From contig OY759266.1 of assembly GCA_963662155.1 (NCBI GenBank), positions 5,494,526 to 5,558,525 of the forward strand: a DNA stretch of 64,000 nt, in the 5' to 3' direction. Position numbers and translations under genes: made by a program. Below the pieces are notes generated by a model. The model saw only the letters and a list, made by a program, of their open reading frames with translations, was not told the DNA's origin and ran no database searches. Below, piece by piece: positions 1 through 12,220 of this stretch (positions within the stretch are counted from its first letter, which is position 1; every line of letters begins with the position of its first letter). Source of the stretch: Lamellibrachia columna. Lineage: Eukaryota; Annelida; Polychaeta; Sabellida; Siboglinidae.

Positions 1-622
1 AGACATTGAGTGAATGCAGTGTTAACACAGAAGAACTGTCATGTTGAGACATTGAGTGAATACATTGTTAACACAGAAGAACTGTCATGCGGAGACATTG
101 AGTGAATGCAGTGTTAGCACAGAAGGAATGTCATGCGGAGACATTGAGTGAATGCAGTGTTAGCACAGAAGTCTGTCATGCGGAGACATTGAGTGAATGC
201 AGTGTTAACACAGAAGGACTGTCATGTTGAGACATTGAGTGAATACATTGTTAACACAGAATAACTGTCATGTTGAGACATTGAGTGAATACGTTGTTAA
301 CACAGAAGAACTGTCATGTGGAGACATTGAGTGAATATATTGTTAACACAGAAGGACTGTCATGTTGAGACATTGAGTGAATGCATTGTTAACACAGAAG
401 GACTGTCATGTGGAGACACTGAGTGAATGCATTGTTAACACAGAAGGACTGTCATGTGGAGACACTGAGTGAATGCAGTGTTAACACAGAAGGACTGTCA
501 CGTGGAGACATTGAGTGAATGCAGTGTTAACACAGAAGGACTGTCATGTTGAGACATTGAGTGAATGCATTGTTAACACAGAAGGACTGTCATGTGGAGA
601 CACTGAGTGAGTACATTATTAA
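1..622. repeat. 46-nt minisatellite
   Basis: About 13 copies of a 46-nt unit starting agacattgagtgaatgca and including gttaacacagaa and actgtcatg. It begins before the window, so the array is truncated at position 1. Confidence 0.95.
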
Positions 623-719
623 TACGCACTCCCAGATTTGTCATTTCTTCTTGTTCTTGTTATTTTTGTAAAAAATATTAGTGGTAGCTGATTTCAATAT
701 ACAATTTTATTTATGCTCA

Positions 720-1640
720 CATAGTGATTCGTGTGTAAACAAAGTAGGGAGTTATGGTTGTCTTATATAGAACGGATATTATGTATTATCATTACCGTAC
801 AATAAATGAGTTGCATCCTATATAATTTGTCTCGATTTACAGTATGTATCAATCGACCTCTACGGACACGTGTTTTCGCGTGTGCTGAACCTGTTAACAC
901 AAGTTTCTGGACACGTGTTTTCACGGGGAATGTGTTCGCAGAAACTCGTAATTTCATATACGGAAACACGTGAATTCAACTAGTTAATACACGTGTCTGT
1001 ACACCCAATTTGTCCATAGAATATCGTGAATTCACGAACGACAACACATCGAATTGAACCAATCGAGACACGTGATATCAAGTGTTCTGAACCAGTCTAC
1101 ACACGTGTCTGTACACCCAATTGGTCCACACAATCCCGTGAATTCACCTTTATAACACGTTATATATATATATATATATATATATGAGGTGTTTTGATTG
1201 CTAACTGTGACTGTGTTATGCTATATATTTTTGTGTGAAATAAATACTTCCGAAGCATGTCCAAAACAACCGTGTTATACCAACTGACCAGTCCACAGTC
1301 CCTTCTTGGCGCGGTTGTCCGTCGCTCCAGTCGCTCCGAGCCAGCGAGGTCAATGAAGTGGAACTTGGCAGTCAGAGTCTCAAAGTCAGTGAACATCTCT
1401 GTTGTGTCTCGTTCCTTCCCATATTCTGGCATCTGGGAGCAAACAGGAAGGAAACTGAGAGTCAGTCACTTATGTTTCACTAAAACTTTGCAGTTGCTAT
1501 GATAAAAAAATTATGCAGTGAATTTAAAGGCATGGAGTTAGCAATATCATCATTTGAATTTAACATTTTGTAGTTCAATTGCAACAAATACAAAGCTTAC
1601 GTTATTCTTCTACATAAATAGTATATAGTCCAGAGGATAG
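720..1640 (-). repeat. Inverted repeat, left arm, carrying a kinesin exon
   Basis: Its reverse complement matches about 9300-10545 along nearly its whole length: the kinesin exon and flanks, a CACGTG-rich tract, and the outer end around gattcgtgtgtaaac. The arms differ by indels, including (TA)n growth at 1160-1185, so they are old copies. Confidence 0.85.
1289..1432 (-). pseudogene. Kinesin motor-domain exon fragment (kinesin-4/KIF21-like), broken
   Basis: Preceded on the minus strand by acceptor gctcccag and followed by gtcagt. It reads [15 protein letters not shown], the kinesin motor Switch II region (DLAGSE). Downstream the frame is lost by a deletion relative to the copy at 9625, and the ISIN segment expected before CGL is missing. 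It is a captured genomic exon with its intron edges, not a gene. Confidence 0.85.
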
Positions 1641-1734
1641 GTGAAATGATTGTGCACTTTTTGATAAAAGCAAATCTACTTGGCTCATCTATTCTACATA
1701 CAAGGGAACCAATTTAAAGATTGGATGCATTCCA

Positions 1735-2060
1735 GATTTTGCTGCGTTGAGAAATGGCGGGCATTTAATTTTCTTAATAACTGCGTCACCTAGAGCTATA
1801 ATTTTGGTGTCTAAATATAGGTTTTAGGGGTAAAAAATATCGATTGTTTTACTTTTGAACTTCTCCGACATACATATCCGCCATTTTTAAAGATGGCGGT
1901 CGTCAATGCAAATGTCACGATATCTTAATAACTACGTCACGTAGAGCCATAATGTTTATGTGTTTATATAGATTGGTGGGTAGCAATTTCTCCGACATTC
2001 ATATATCCACCATTTTTGAAGATGGCGCCTAGTCAAAATATAGCTTTTTATCGATGCAAT
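1735..2060. repeat. Degenerate ~150-nt tandem repeat with ATGGCGG hairpins
   Basis: Two to three units share ttaataactrcgtcac (1774 and 1925) and an inverted motif ccgccat...atggcgg (about 1880-1900) that can form a 7-bp stem. It ends near the (TA)n tract at 2143-2219. Confidence 0.75.
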
Positions 2061-2140
2061 GATTTCAAGCATATTACTTTTGACCTTCGTTAACTTTCAT
2101 ATATGATGGTGCCGGACAAAGCTTGCTATCCCTATATCTT

Positions 2141-2142
<2 letters not shown>

Positions 2143-2219
<77 letters not shown>
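2143..2219. repeat. (TA)n microsatellite
   Basis: About 38 uninterrupted TA dinucleotides. Confidence 0.97.
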
Positions 2220-2221
<2 letters not shown>

Positions 2222-2394
2222 TAGAGCCTTGAAGTTGATGTCACAATATACAATATAGGTTATCAGGTGCGACGATTTTATAGGTGTTTCTTTATATATT
2301 CTCTAAAACAGGCAAAGTCAGTTCAAGCATTGGTTTAATTACGTTATAATGACACCTACACCCTAAATCCATACCAAGGATTCCCAAACAGTTC

Positions 2395-3778
2395 ACACAT
2401 CGCGCTGACATCCACCGCATTTGCACATCATTTTGCAGCGCAGGTTGGCTTTTAAACATCGACACTGTCATATGCAGCCTTTCGTGCGGCCACACTTGAT
2501 GATCGCACGGCAAGCTGTACCTGCAGGCGGTATCCCACTAGGAGCAGGTGTTGCATGAGGGCAGCCTGCATTGGTGGAATCTTCTTGATCTCCCGTCCTT
2601 TCTGCGTGAAGAGGACCTGTCAGGCGCGGTTCACGTCGTCTCCAGAACTGCCCCGGTCGTATAACAATGTACCTGTCGATGGTTGGTAGAATTTCTCGCA
2701 GGATAGCTGCAGAGGGAGTGTCTGCAAGGGTACACAGCGCAGGCGATACACTACTGAAAGCATTCTAAGATGCCCAAGCCGTGCGTTTGCCTCTTCCAGG
2801 AGAAACACGATGTGATATCACACCCGGTCAGTGCATGGAAGACAGGCAGGGCCTTGCACGTGTCAACACCAAGAAGCACGTGTCCAATAGCAGTTGCATC
2901 GACGTGTCGGAATGATTTCCCTGTGCAACATCAGTCAGTATCAACAGTTCTTATGACAATCTTCTGTCTTCCCTGCTTGACACCATCCGCAGCAGGCAAC
3001 AGCATCCTGGTGTCCGCCTCTTCGTGTGTACACGGTGATAGCCACTCTACATTGGTTGCCTCTGAGCACAGCACCTCGTCTCCTTGTGTGATAACCACCT
3101 TGCCAGGAAATGTTTCGGCAGTCACTCGTTCACTTAGCAGGTGAAATATTTCTGTCTTGTCATTATCTTGCAAGAACTCTGTCCAGTTTGTGCAGGTAAC
3201 TTCTTTCGACCCTCAACTCGTCTCCTTGTCCCCGTCTTTCTCTCCGTCTGGTCGTCTGAGGCTGTCAGGTCTGTACACATCGAACACGATGTCAACACGA
3301 CAAACAGAACCGACAAACTGTCTCCTGAACATGGATGCATAATCATCAAACGTTTCAGACATAGCAGACTTGATGATCATGTGAGCTTCCCTTTGCGAGC
3401 AGGCTCTCATTGTACTGCATCAGTTCTTCTCTAGGCACTGAAGCAGGTCAGCCTTTGTACCGAGCCTCCTGTTGCCGTAGTCTCACAATGACGGGGGAAA
3501 TTAATGATTCTCATGTTGGAAAAGATCATCGAGACCAGCGTCGCGTACTTGGCAAGCGATGTACAATGTTGAAAACAAGTTGCAGTCATATGTTTAAAGG
3601 ACAACAACTGTTGTTGTGCATGTGATTTTCGTTTGTCAAGACGTCGACTGAAGAGACGCAGTTTGTTCTTTGGGATTGTTTCGTTGACTGTGTTTGTGCG
3701 ATCCACCAGACGTTTCTTGGAGAACTCCTTGCGTTGGTCTTCTCCAAGTGTCTCCATCTTGCTGACGGAATCAACCAT
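2395..3778 (-). pseudogene. Broken transposon-associated protein with HEEADTR...DTD and cysteine-rich C-terminus
   Basis: Read on the minus strand in pieces. The N-side has MVDSVSKMETLGEDQRKEFS and PKNKLRLFSRR. The middle has WTEFLQDNDKTEIFHLLSE, then THEEADTRMLL and VIRTVDTD. The C-side has KCGRTKGC, a stop, then QCRCLKANLRC, MMCKCGGCQ. The paired THEEADTR and DTD acidic motifs plus a CxC-rich tail occur in multi-copy, transposon-associated proteins of marine invertebrates. I recall the family but cannot name its enzyme class securely. Several frameshifts and at least one internal stop show it is dead here. Confidence 0.7.
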
Positions 3779-4144
3779 TTAATTTAACACAAGAGTCAAG
3801 ACCATCCACAGAAAAAAAATTATAAATAGAACACCCGTTAGTAAAACAAGATCACTGAGCCCTTATCAGTTGACACATGATAAAGTGATGCAGGCATGGA
3901 CCAGTGACATTCATGCTGCTGCACGTCAAGAACCAACTGGAGGCCCAGTGTTCATCATATATCTATAGATATATGGTGCTATTAAGAGATTACATAGCTA
4001 TATATATATCTAATACCTTATTACATGCACAATCTCTCCATGCACCTTGTATATCAAATATCATAACATATTAACTATAACAGTAGCACCACTAAACATG
4101 ATCGAAACTGAACTTTCTGAAGTGCTCTATACATGTATTAGCTA
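3779..4144. other. AT-rich spacer, nothing recognised
   Basis: Contains TATATA-rich runs near 3955-4010 but no coding or repeat feature I can support. Confidence 0.6.
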
Positions 4145-4627
4145 ATGACTGCAAGTGGTCAAAATCTCATTAAGCCCTGTTGGACATTCTTCTCTAAGGT
4201 CCCAAAAATATTCTTTTCCCATTTTCCAACACATTCCCCAGCTGTTCAATCACAGCCATTTCCAGCTGCAGATCAAGATCTTTCTGAATGTGATCTGGCC
4301 AACTTGCCCAAGGACACGCCTCCTGTAAAGAAATGTGCTCTCTCCTTTAGGCTGCCAATTGTTTTAATAGGAAACCTTTCACATGGTTTGTCAAACAAAT
4401 GCATAGAATGCAATGAATGTTGCAATGTGTACAGAATGAGTTACATGATAGTGGTTCATACAACGATGAAAAGGCAAACGAAGACCAAGAAGGGGAGAGC
4501 CTCATTAAATGCATTAGATGACTTAATAAAGAACAAAAATCTTATTAATGAGCTGACATCTAGTAGAGTTTTAAAAAAGAGTTACAAATATGCATACACG
4601 CATGCACACATTATTTATAAAACTTAA
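4145..4627 (+). other. 160-codon open frame, unrecognised
   Basis: Opens at MTASGQNLIKPCWTFFSKVP and ends in a lysine-rich tail. It has a CxxC pair (ECNECC) but no complete domain I know. Length and low complexity do not exclude chance, and transposon debris lies on both sides. Treat as an unproven ORF. Confidence 0.2.
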
Positions 4628-4818
4628 TCCTACCCCAATAACATGTTATGTTGCACCCAATCAATGTGACTACTAGGAAACACTGAATGTACGTTTGTCG
4701 TTACCCCCAAGAAAAACGAACGTATCTGTAATATATTGATATTTCAGAACATTTTCGAAACTGTTACACTCGTTCACATATACACTAACACAGCACAAAC
4801 ATTTGCGACATAAATTAC

Positions 4819-4891
4819 CTGAAAATAACGAGATGTTAGATCCTGTGTTCTGTTGATTCGTACAGCTGTAAACCACACAGGAAATAACCAT
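4819..4891 (-). pseudogene. THAP-type zinc-finger first exon, isolated
   Basis: Starts MVISCVVYSCTNQQNTGSNI and ends SLFS at a gtaatt donor. The C-x4-C pair followed by NxQNTGxxIS is the start of a THAP (C2CH) DNA-binding domain. The rest of the finger (HRFP, the C-x2-H pair) was not found nearby on this strand, so it is most likely a transposon remnant. Confidence 0.5.
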
Positions 4892-5189
4892 ATTCGTTGT
4901 CCCACAACTTTCTCCAGCCAGCCTCCAAAATGTTTGTCTTGGAGAGTTTAACACTAATGCACGATTCTCACTCCAGTATGAACAACCCAACTGCCCACAC
5001 TTATAACACAACTGCTGGGACCACCGTCACCCAAATTAGTAATCAGTCTGGTGGCCATGCCTCATTAAGAACAAATGACAAAGACAAATCTTCAAGTTGA
5101 TTGGTTCCTGGTGTCATCGTCACTGGCTAGTAGCCAGATAAGTTTACACTTTTCTGGTAGCCACCTCATTTTCATTGCTTTTGTTCGCC

Positions 5190-5240
5190 TTATATTGTAC
5201 ATGATGATGGTGAGGAAATAAATTTACTTACTTACTTACA
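5190..5240 (+). mobile_element. Retroelement 3' tail remnant
   Basis: The run aggaaataaatttacttact followed by (TTAC)n looks like the tandem 3' tail typical of LINE/SINE insertions. No coding region is attached. Confidence 0.35.
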
Positions 5241-6099
5241 TATATTAGACAACTATTTGTAACATGCTATGTTCACACTATAAACAGTACTACCCTATGT
5301 GTCATGCAGTAGATGTAACTGTTTCTGCCGTGCAATGAAATGCCAGCCAGTGGTCCATCACCACTTCACTTCAGTGAGCTGGCTGATCCCTCTTGTGTAT
5401 AGGGGGGTGATTAATGATTGTGCAACAATTCAATTGCGAATTTTTGCTACCCGCTATTAAAAAAATTACATATATTTACAGTGGCAGGCGGAAAGGGCAG
5501 GGAAAATAACATGGGTGAGATGACCCAAAATCTACAATTTTCAAGCTAACTGTTCAACATGTTCACACCCTATGGCATGCAATTTTAGGGAGGGAGCTCG
5601 AGCCAGGTGAGACCCCCAGTATATCATATAGATATATGGTTTTGTGAATGCCCTGTAGCAATTGTGGTAGATTAATACCACCTGCAGACCAAAAACCGGA
5701 CAAGTCTATTAAAAATCAGACAGTGACTAATATATGAAGCTTTAGACAGTGGAAATATGAATGAAAACATCATTGATATTTGTAGGGAATTGTGTCTAGT
5801 ATGTCTCTCTTCACCAGCATAATTATTAGTACTTTTATATTCCATACAAGATGAATTTCTCCATAAAAAATAAGAAAATAGATAATAATTGTATTTCTCT
5901 CAGCATTCTTACTACTTTATCTTTGGCATGTATTCTGTATGTCACCAAACATGCATAATTATTATGAACTTTATTTTTTCATAAATGATTATTCTACATT
6001 CCAGAGATTCAGACAGACATGGTGGTGACATGTGACACAGGGACACAATATAGCTTGGATGATATCTCTGTCAACATTTAACTTGAGCCACCCTGTCTA

Positions 6100-6957
6100 A
6101 TGTCCACACCCAAGAAGACTCCAGCCGATGTCCCATTAGCCGAGCCACCATCGCCCTCTCCCTCCACCTTGTCGTCACCAGTAAAGCCATCCAGTGACTA
6201 CAAACTATCGGACCTCTCTATTCTGGATGCTGCAGAACAGGCCAATGATGAGGAGTCAGGTGATGAACAGTTAGTATTATTGTGTACATTCTTTGCTTTT
6301 CTGTTCCTCTAAGATTTTCAATACAACATAATACATTGAATCTGTTTTAGTCAAGTTAATTTTTAGCAAACAGTTTATGAGTTGTATAAAAAAAATTTAT
6401 TCAAAAATAATGCAATGGAATTTGTGCATTTTCAGCTACAAACAGAAACCTAGCAAGGGACCTACTAATGCAGCTCTTCCAGTCATGTGCTGAATGTGGC
6501 CATCCAACTCAAGGCGTTATCAACAAGGAAGATGGCAGTCTGATTGAGATCATGCAGAAAAGTAGGAAGTGTGGCTGCCTGAAGACCTGGACCAGTCAGC
6601 CGTACACCAGGAGACTTCCAGCTGGCTACATCCTCATCTCCTGTGCTATTCTCCACTCCGGTGCTCTGCCGAGTCGAGTTCTGGAGGTTCTGTCCTTTAT
6701 TAACTTGCTCTCTATCTCACCATCAACTTTCGTCATCACCAGAAAGGCTACATAGCTTCAGGTGTGATGGCTGAATGGTTGGATGCCCAGCTAAAACTAT
6801 GGACGAACTCAGAGAGATCGGTGGGGACCTTGAGCTGTCCAGAGATGCTCGGTTCGACAGTCCTGGACATTGTGCAAAGTATGGCTGTTATAGTTTGCTG
6901 GAGAACCAAATGAACAAAGTACTGGATGTTCAGCCGGTGCAGGTATTTACCATATAA
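6100..6957 (+). pseudogene. THAP-associated DDE transposase-like protein, two-exon, frameshifted
   Basis: The first exon, MSTPKKTPADVPLAEPPSPS to about 6269, is Ser/Pro rich and ends GDEQ. A second begins about 6446 (NLARDLLMQLFQSCAECG), with KCGCLKTWTSQPY and LPAGYILISCAILHSGALPS. After about 6730 the reading moves frame (FRHHQKGYIASG...EWLDAQ), and moves again before LSRDARFDSPGHCAKYGCYS. The Asp of DARFDSPGH resembles the first catalytic Asp of RNase H-fold transposases of THAP-carrying families (Kolobok-like, tentative). At least two frameshifts make it a pseudogene. Confidence 0.7.
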
Positions 6958-7184
6958 GCATGATTAAATATTATTTATTCACCAACCAACAAAAGCCATT
7001 ATGGGTCAATAATATTGACTCAGTTTAATTTTATACCATATATTCAAGGACTACCTACGACAGTAATAACCGCTAAAATCTACAACTGTAATGATGCATT
7101 TACGTATAATAAATGCATTAACAAAACAATAGTACATCTAAAGTTACTGATATTTTTGCATAAACTGTATCTATACCAGGCATG

Positions 7185-7345
7185 GGGCAATTAACTTGAA
7201 AAGTTAATTAATTAAATTACAATTAACTCAGAGATGTTCAAATTAAATTAACCTCACACATTTCTCAGGTCAATTAAATTAAATTAACCTCCCAAATTCT
7301 TCAATTAAATTAACAGTTAACTTTAATTAAATTAACAATTAAATT
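7185..7345. repeat. AT-rich simple repeat (aattaaattaac)
   Basis: Imperfect repetition of ttaattaaattaac-type words over about 160 nt. Confidence 0.85.
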
Positions 7346-7349
7346 ATGT

Positions 7350-8210
7350 TTGGTAAAAACCAAACAGTGGCTTATTCCAGGTAATGAAGCCACTACTGAA
7401 TACAAATCAACACAGACATGTACAGTTGTTTTCTCCAAGTCTTAGCTCAAAATATACAGACAATTTTCTCATACTGAATAACCCATCTTAAAATTTACTG
7501 GACAAATCTTATAATATTCATATATCCATACTCCCAATAAATCCTAAAAATATTGCAGTATGTAATATTTGTAGTGTTTTATAATATACTTTTATAATAT
7601 ACTAATATACTTATATTGTGTTTGTTTGGTTTATATTTAGTGGCTTGGTGCTCGGTGAAGTCATATCGGTTGCTGACTCGAGACAGTAGGTGCACGGTTT
7701 TGTGTCCAAAGTAAAATGTGGTTGATACCAACTAAATAGTCGACTGCCACATTATTCACACAGCTTGACATCTAAAATGATGGTGATATAGAGCCTGATT
7801 GTTACGAAGGAAACACATATTTGGCTCGGTTGCATTATTAACAGTTGCAGTCCAACCCATGTTTGCTGTTGTGACTGACTATGTGCAGCAGGAACATTGT
7901 CATGTCTTCGGGATGGTCTACAACTGAGCCTCCTTTGTTGTCTCTGGTATTTCAAGAGGTACCTCTTTTACAGCCTAAACAATGTTGGTTAGTGTAACAA
8001 GGTAATGAACATAACAAGTTACATGCTTCCTGATGTACTCTCATTGTTATCTAATTTTTTCTCAGTGGGATAGTAGTTTTGTATGTTAGTATGCTTAATC
8101 AAACCCCTAAGAATGTAGAATATTAAATTACATAACGTAGTAGCTGTTACACCATCATGGAACCGCTACCTGAATAAATGAATTAACATGGACTGTACAT
8201 GTTCTCGCAT
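7350..8210. other. Non-coding spacer
   Basis: Short AT-rich tandem words (ttataatatact, 7580-7615). No recognisable coding segment or element ends. Confidence 0.5.
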
Positions 8211-8216
8211 TTTTAA

Positions 8217-8970
8217 TTGCACATGTCCAAATTTGCTTCTTTCATAATTGTTTACCTTGTACAGATATATATTGGGCTTTTAGAGTCATTCTTGCAAATA
8301 CCTGTCTTAAGTTTTTACTTTGTCGTGTTTGACGTGTTATGTCATAAACTGTTGAATAATAACAGCAGATTATTTAGTAACAACTTTTTATTTGCTTCAC
8401 ACATTATAATGGCAGTTTTTAGTTTTACAAAATCAGATAGCTTTAAGATATGCAATTCACAAGATAATCCATTTGTATGATGGCAGTAGTGTACATTGCT
8501 GACAATCCTTGCTAACTGGTTTTGTAACAATTAAATGCAGTTAATATTTGTTTTGTATGTATTTCCCCACACTCCTCAACAACACGAAACTCAAGGCAGG
8601 TACTGTGAATAGCATTGTTTTAAGCGAGCATTTTTGTCTAATAAATATTTTGCACCAGTATGCATAATTGCAATACTTTTCGCCAGCTCCAAAGTTATCA
8701 TCCTATTAAAACACCTACATATACCATTTCAATATCATTGATTTTTACTTTAGTACTGGCTTTTTTAAGTTACTAAATAGCATGAAATTAATTTCCAACA
8801 CATTAAGTGAAAATTTATTAACTACAAACCACATACCCAATTAACCCAGTTGTTTGCCTATATCTAGCTGAGTTCAACTGGATAATTTCCTGAGCAAAAT
8901 ATTGGTATCATCAGCAAAAAGAATACAATTTAACAGTGATGAACTACATGTATGAAAAACACTTTGATTG
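8217..8970 (-). mobile_element. Non-LTR retrotransposon (LINE) reverse-transcriptase fragment
   Basis: Minus-strand reading gives [12 protein letters not shown] (the RT catalytic box, near 8892-8925), then KFSLNVLEINFMLFSN, then after a decayed stretch LVSNVHYCHHTNGL-like and CELHILKLSDFVKLKTAI, in the order of RT palm, thumb and C-terminal end of jockey/CR1-type ORF2 proteins. Many stops and shifts. It belongs to the same broad type as 38140-39067. Confidence 0.75.
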
Positions 8971-9624
8971 ATCGGGCCCTGTATATCTACTTTATTATAT
9001 TATTATCATATGTAAGATTCACTTCTATCCAGCTGCACTGCTCGCTGCTTGTATACTATGCAATGCCTCAAGAATGGGACTCTCTCGAACGACACCAAAA
9101 ATAAACATGAACGCAGAGTCATCGCGGTTACATGCAATCTTTACGCTGTGTAAGAGAGTTGTTCTGGATGTCGTACAAACATTCAGTCTTATTTAACGTT
9201 TTTAAAAAAAATTATTGAGAGCTCGACTAATGTTAACACATATTCTGCGGTGGTTTACAAAAATTACTACAGTTTTAATATTAGTGTACAATTTATTTCT
9301 CTAATATGTATGTACAAGAATAGCGTGACCTTTGTATTTGTTGCCACTGAACTACAAAATGTAAAATTTCTGTATTACCCTATATTATTGAATAGTTTGC
9401 AGTATTTAATAGGGGTTTATGTTTAATATAAATGTAATTTTGTTTGTTAAAAGCCACGTATGGCCATTCTGAAGAATGTGCATAATGTACTTTCCATTCA
9501 AATGATGATATTGTTAACTCCATGCCTTAAAATTCACTGCATAATTTTTTTTTACCATAGCAACTGCAAAGTTTTAGTGAAACATAAGTGACTGACTCTC
9601 AGTTTCCTCCCTGTCTGCTCCCAG

Positions 9625-9778
9625 ATGCCAGACGACGGGAAGGAACGAGACACAACAGAGAAGTTCACTGACTTTGAGACTCTGACTGCCAAGTTCCACT
9701 TCATTGACCTCGCTGGTTCGGAGCAACTGAAGTGCACTGGAGCGACGGACAACCGCGCCAAGGAGGGACTGTGGACTG
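9625..9778 (+). pseudogene. Kinesin motor-domain exon fragment (kinesin-4/KIF21-like), second copy
   Basis: Acceptor tgctcccag and donor gtcagt flank a stretch reading [23 protein letters not shown] and RAKEG, the Switch II and following helix of kinesin motors. It then jumps directly to the codons for CGL, so the intervening ISIN codons are deleted, as in the other copy. Arg to Gln and Arg to Cys changes near SEQLKC also mark decay. Confidence 0.85.
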
Positions 9779-9969
9779 GTCAGTTGGTATAACACGGTTG
9801 TTTTGGACATGCTTGATTCGGAATCGGAAGTGTTTATTTCACCAAAAAATATAGCATAACACAGTCACAGTTAGTATTCAAAACACCATCTTTTGACCAA
9901 AAAAATTACGAATATAATTCTTATGCTTTATGTAAAACAAGCATGACATTAATTAATCCCAGGTAAAAT

Positions 9970-10420
9970 TGACACGTGATTTGGTTCAGAACACGTGAAA
10001 TCACGTGTTTCAATTGGTTCAATTCACGTGTTACAGTATATGAATGCACGGGATTGTGTGGACGAATTGAGTGTCCACACACGTGTATTAACTGGTTCAG
10101 AGCACATGAAATCACATATTTCAACTGGTTCAATTCACGTGTTTCCGTACATGAATTCAAGAGATTCTGTGGACAAATTGAGTGTTCAGACAAGTGTATT
10201 AACTAGTTGAATTCATGTGTTTCCGTACGTGAAATCACGAGTTTCTGTGAACACTTTTCCCGTGAAAACACGTGTACAGACACGTGTGGTAATTGATTCA
10301 GAACACGTGAAATCGTATGTTTCAACTGGTTCAATTCACGTTTTTCCGAACGTGAATTCACGAGATTCTGTGGACACCTTTTCCCGTGAAAACACGTGTC
10401 CAGAAACTTGTGTTAACAGG
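9970..10420. promoter_or_regulatory. Cluster of CACGTG palindromes in degenerate tandem units
   Basis: At least nine CACGTG (E-box) palindromes and many near-matches, embedded in units sharing ggttcaattcacgtgtttcc and attctgtggac. The same tract, inverted, occupies about 850-1150. I see the motifs; a regulatory role is only a possibility. Confidence 0.5.
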
Positions 10421-10543
10421 TTCAGAACACATGAAAACAAATGTCCGTAGAGGTTGATTTATACATACTGTAAATCAAGACAAATTATTTAGGATACAAC
10501 TCATTTATTATACGGTAATGATCCCTACTTTGTTTATATACGA

Positions 10544-10835
<292 letters not shown>

Positions 10836-10839
10836 AGGT

Positions 10840-11549
10840 CTGCTGTTGTTCTACGACTCTGCTCGGAACATAAAACACAAAAATGGATGGGCATGCCTCC
10901 TGCAACAGAGATATATGCGGTACGCTCCAAGCAACCACCCAACCCATTCAATGCTCTCCTATCATGTCCCGCATACACGATATTCCAGGACCGCCATTAT
11001 AAACCATTCATGTAGACAACAGCATAGGCCTACTATTTACGTTTCATTTGAAATCAATGTTAAAAGTGATTCAGGCTATTTCATTGTTTGTCAAAGTACG
11101 ATACACCCCAAGTCCGTCGGTGTTACATGGTGAAAATGTACCGGACACGTCGAATAGATGGATAAACATTGTCCATACCTAATTAAGCGGTCATCTGGAT
11201 TTGCAGTATCTTTGTTAATTCGAACTTGAATAAATCGAATACCGGTCATCACATCACCCGGTCCCCGACATCTTCTTTATTGTTGCAATCAAATACATGG
11301 ATGCATCGATGTTTAGTTTCAGTCGCTGCAGCGTTGAGTGTAGTATCAATTAAGGTTTAATTGTATATGAAGTTACGAACATGATCTGTCTCACCCAACA
11401 TAATATTCACATTGGTGCTAATCTGTTTCCACGGTAACTGCGAACTTAGGCCTATAATCGTGTAACCTGTGCCTGTGGATACCCAGACAGATGTTATCGC
11501 CCTTCGTCTTCGGCTTCGTGATGATCGAATAATCACGTACCACACAGCC
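10840..11549. other. Spacer before the hAT-like element
   Basis: No coding family recognised. Short open frames only. Confidence 0.5.
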
Positions 11550-11836
11550 CAGGGGCGGATCCAGGAAAAGGGGGGGTCCAAGGTAATGTATGAAGCGCCG
11601 GAGGAGCGAAACGAGGCGCGACGCGCCTCGGGGTGGGTTGGTGTGGGAGGGCGTATCCCCTTTCCCATCTATTTGACGTTTTTTAGACAAAATACTTGAA
11701 ATTGTGTAATTTGGTACACCAATCAGCTGTGCTTTTAAGCGAGTTAGGGCCTAATGTAATCAACCCAAAATTCAGACATGCAACATAGTACGAATTTTCC
11801 GTATACAATACCGATTTGTTTTGGCCGTGTCCCCTT

Positions 11837-12220
11837 TTAATACGGATTTGCTGAAAATAAAAAATCGTGACAAAGTAGTCCTGTGTATTTTCTTGCATTC
11901 GTCACATAAGTATAACTTCGAATGTCAAATTTGCTTTTGAGTCTAGAGTTTCTGCAAAACGCAGCGGATTTTGTTTCATTTACACCTGTAGGTAGGCCTG
12001 TTCCAACGAAGAAAATGCGGTGGGTCTGAAAATGTCCAAACGAAAAGACAATATTAAATGTCTCTCGTGTGCCATTTATTGCAATATTGACTAAAACAGC
12101 TATAGTAATACAAATGTTTAGTAAAAAAGCGAGTATCTTTGCACACAAAGAGACTAACGCATCTTTGACTAAAAAATTGCAACACGTATTCTCTATATTA
12201 CTCAGCACATCCTTTGCCAA
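11837..12220 (-). other. 127-codon open frame inside the hAT-like element, unrecognised
   Basis: Starts MAKDVLSNIENTCCNFLVKD and contains a hydrophobic run (ICITIAVLVNIAI). It matches no domain I know and sits 3' of the transposase remnant. May be chance. Confidence 0.2.

Noticed and set aside
1..622. CRISPR-like array
   Set aside because: Units are contiguous and near identical throughout with no unique spacers, in a eukaryotic context; it is a minisatellite.
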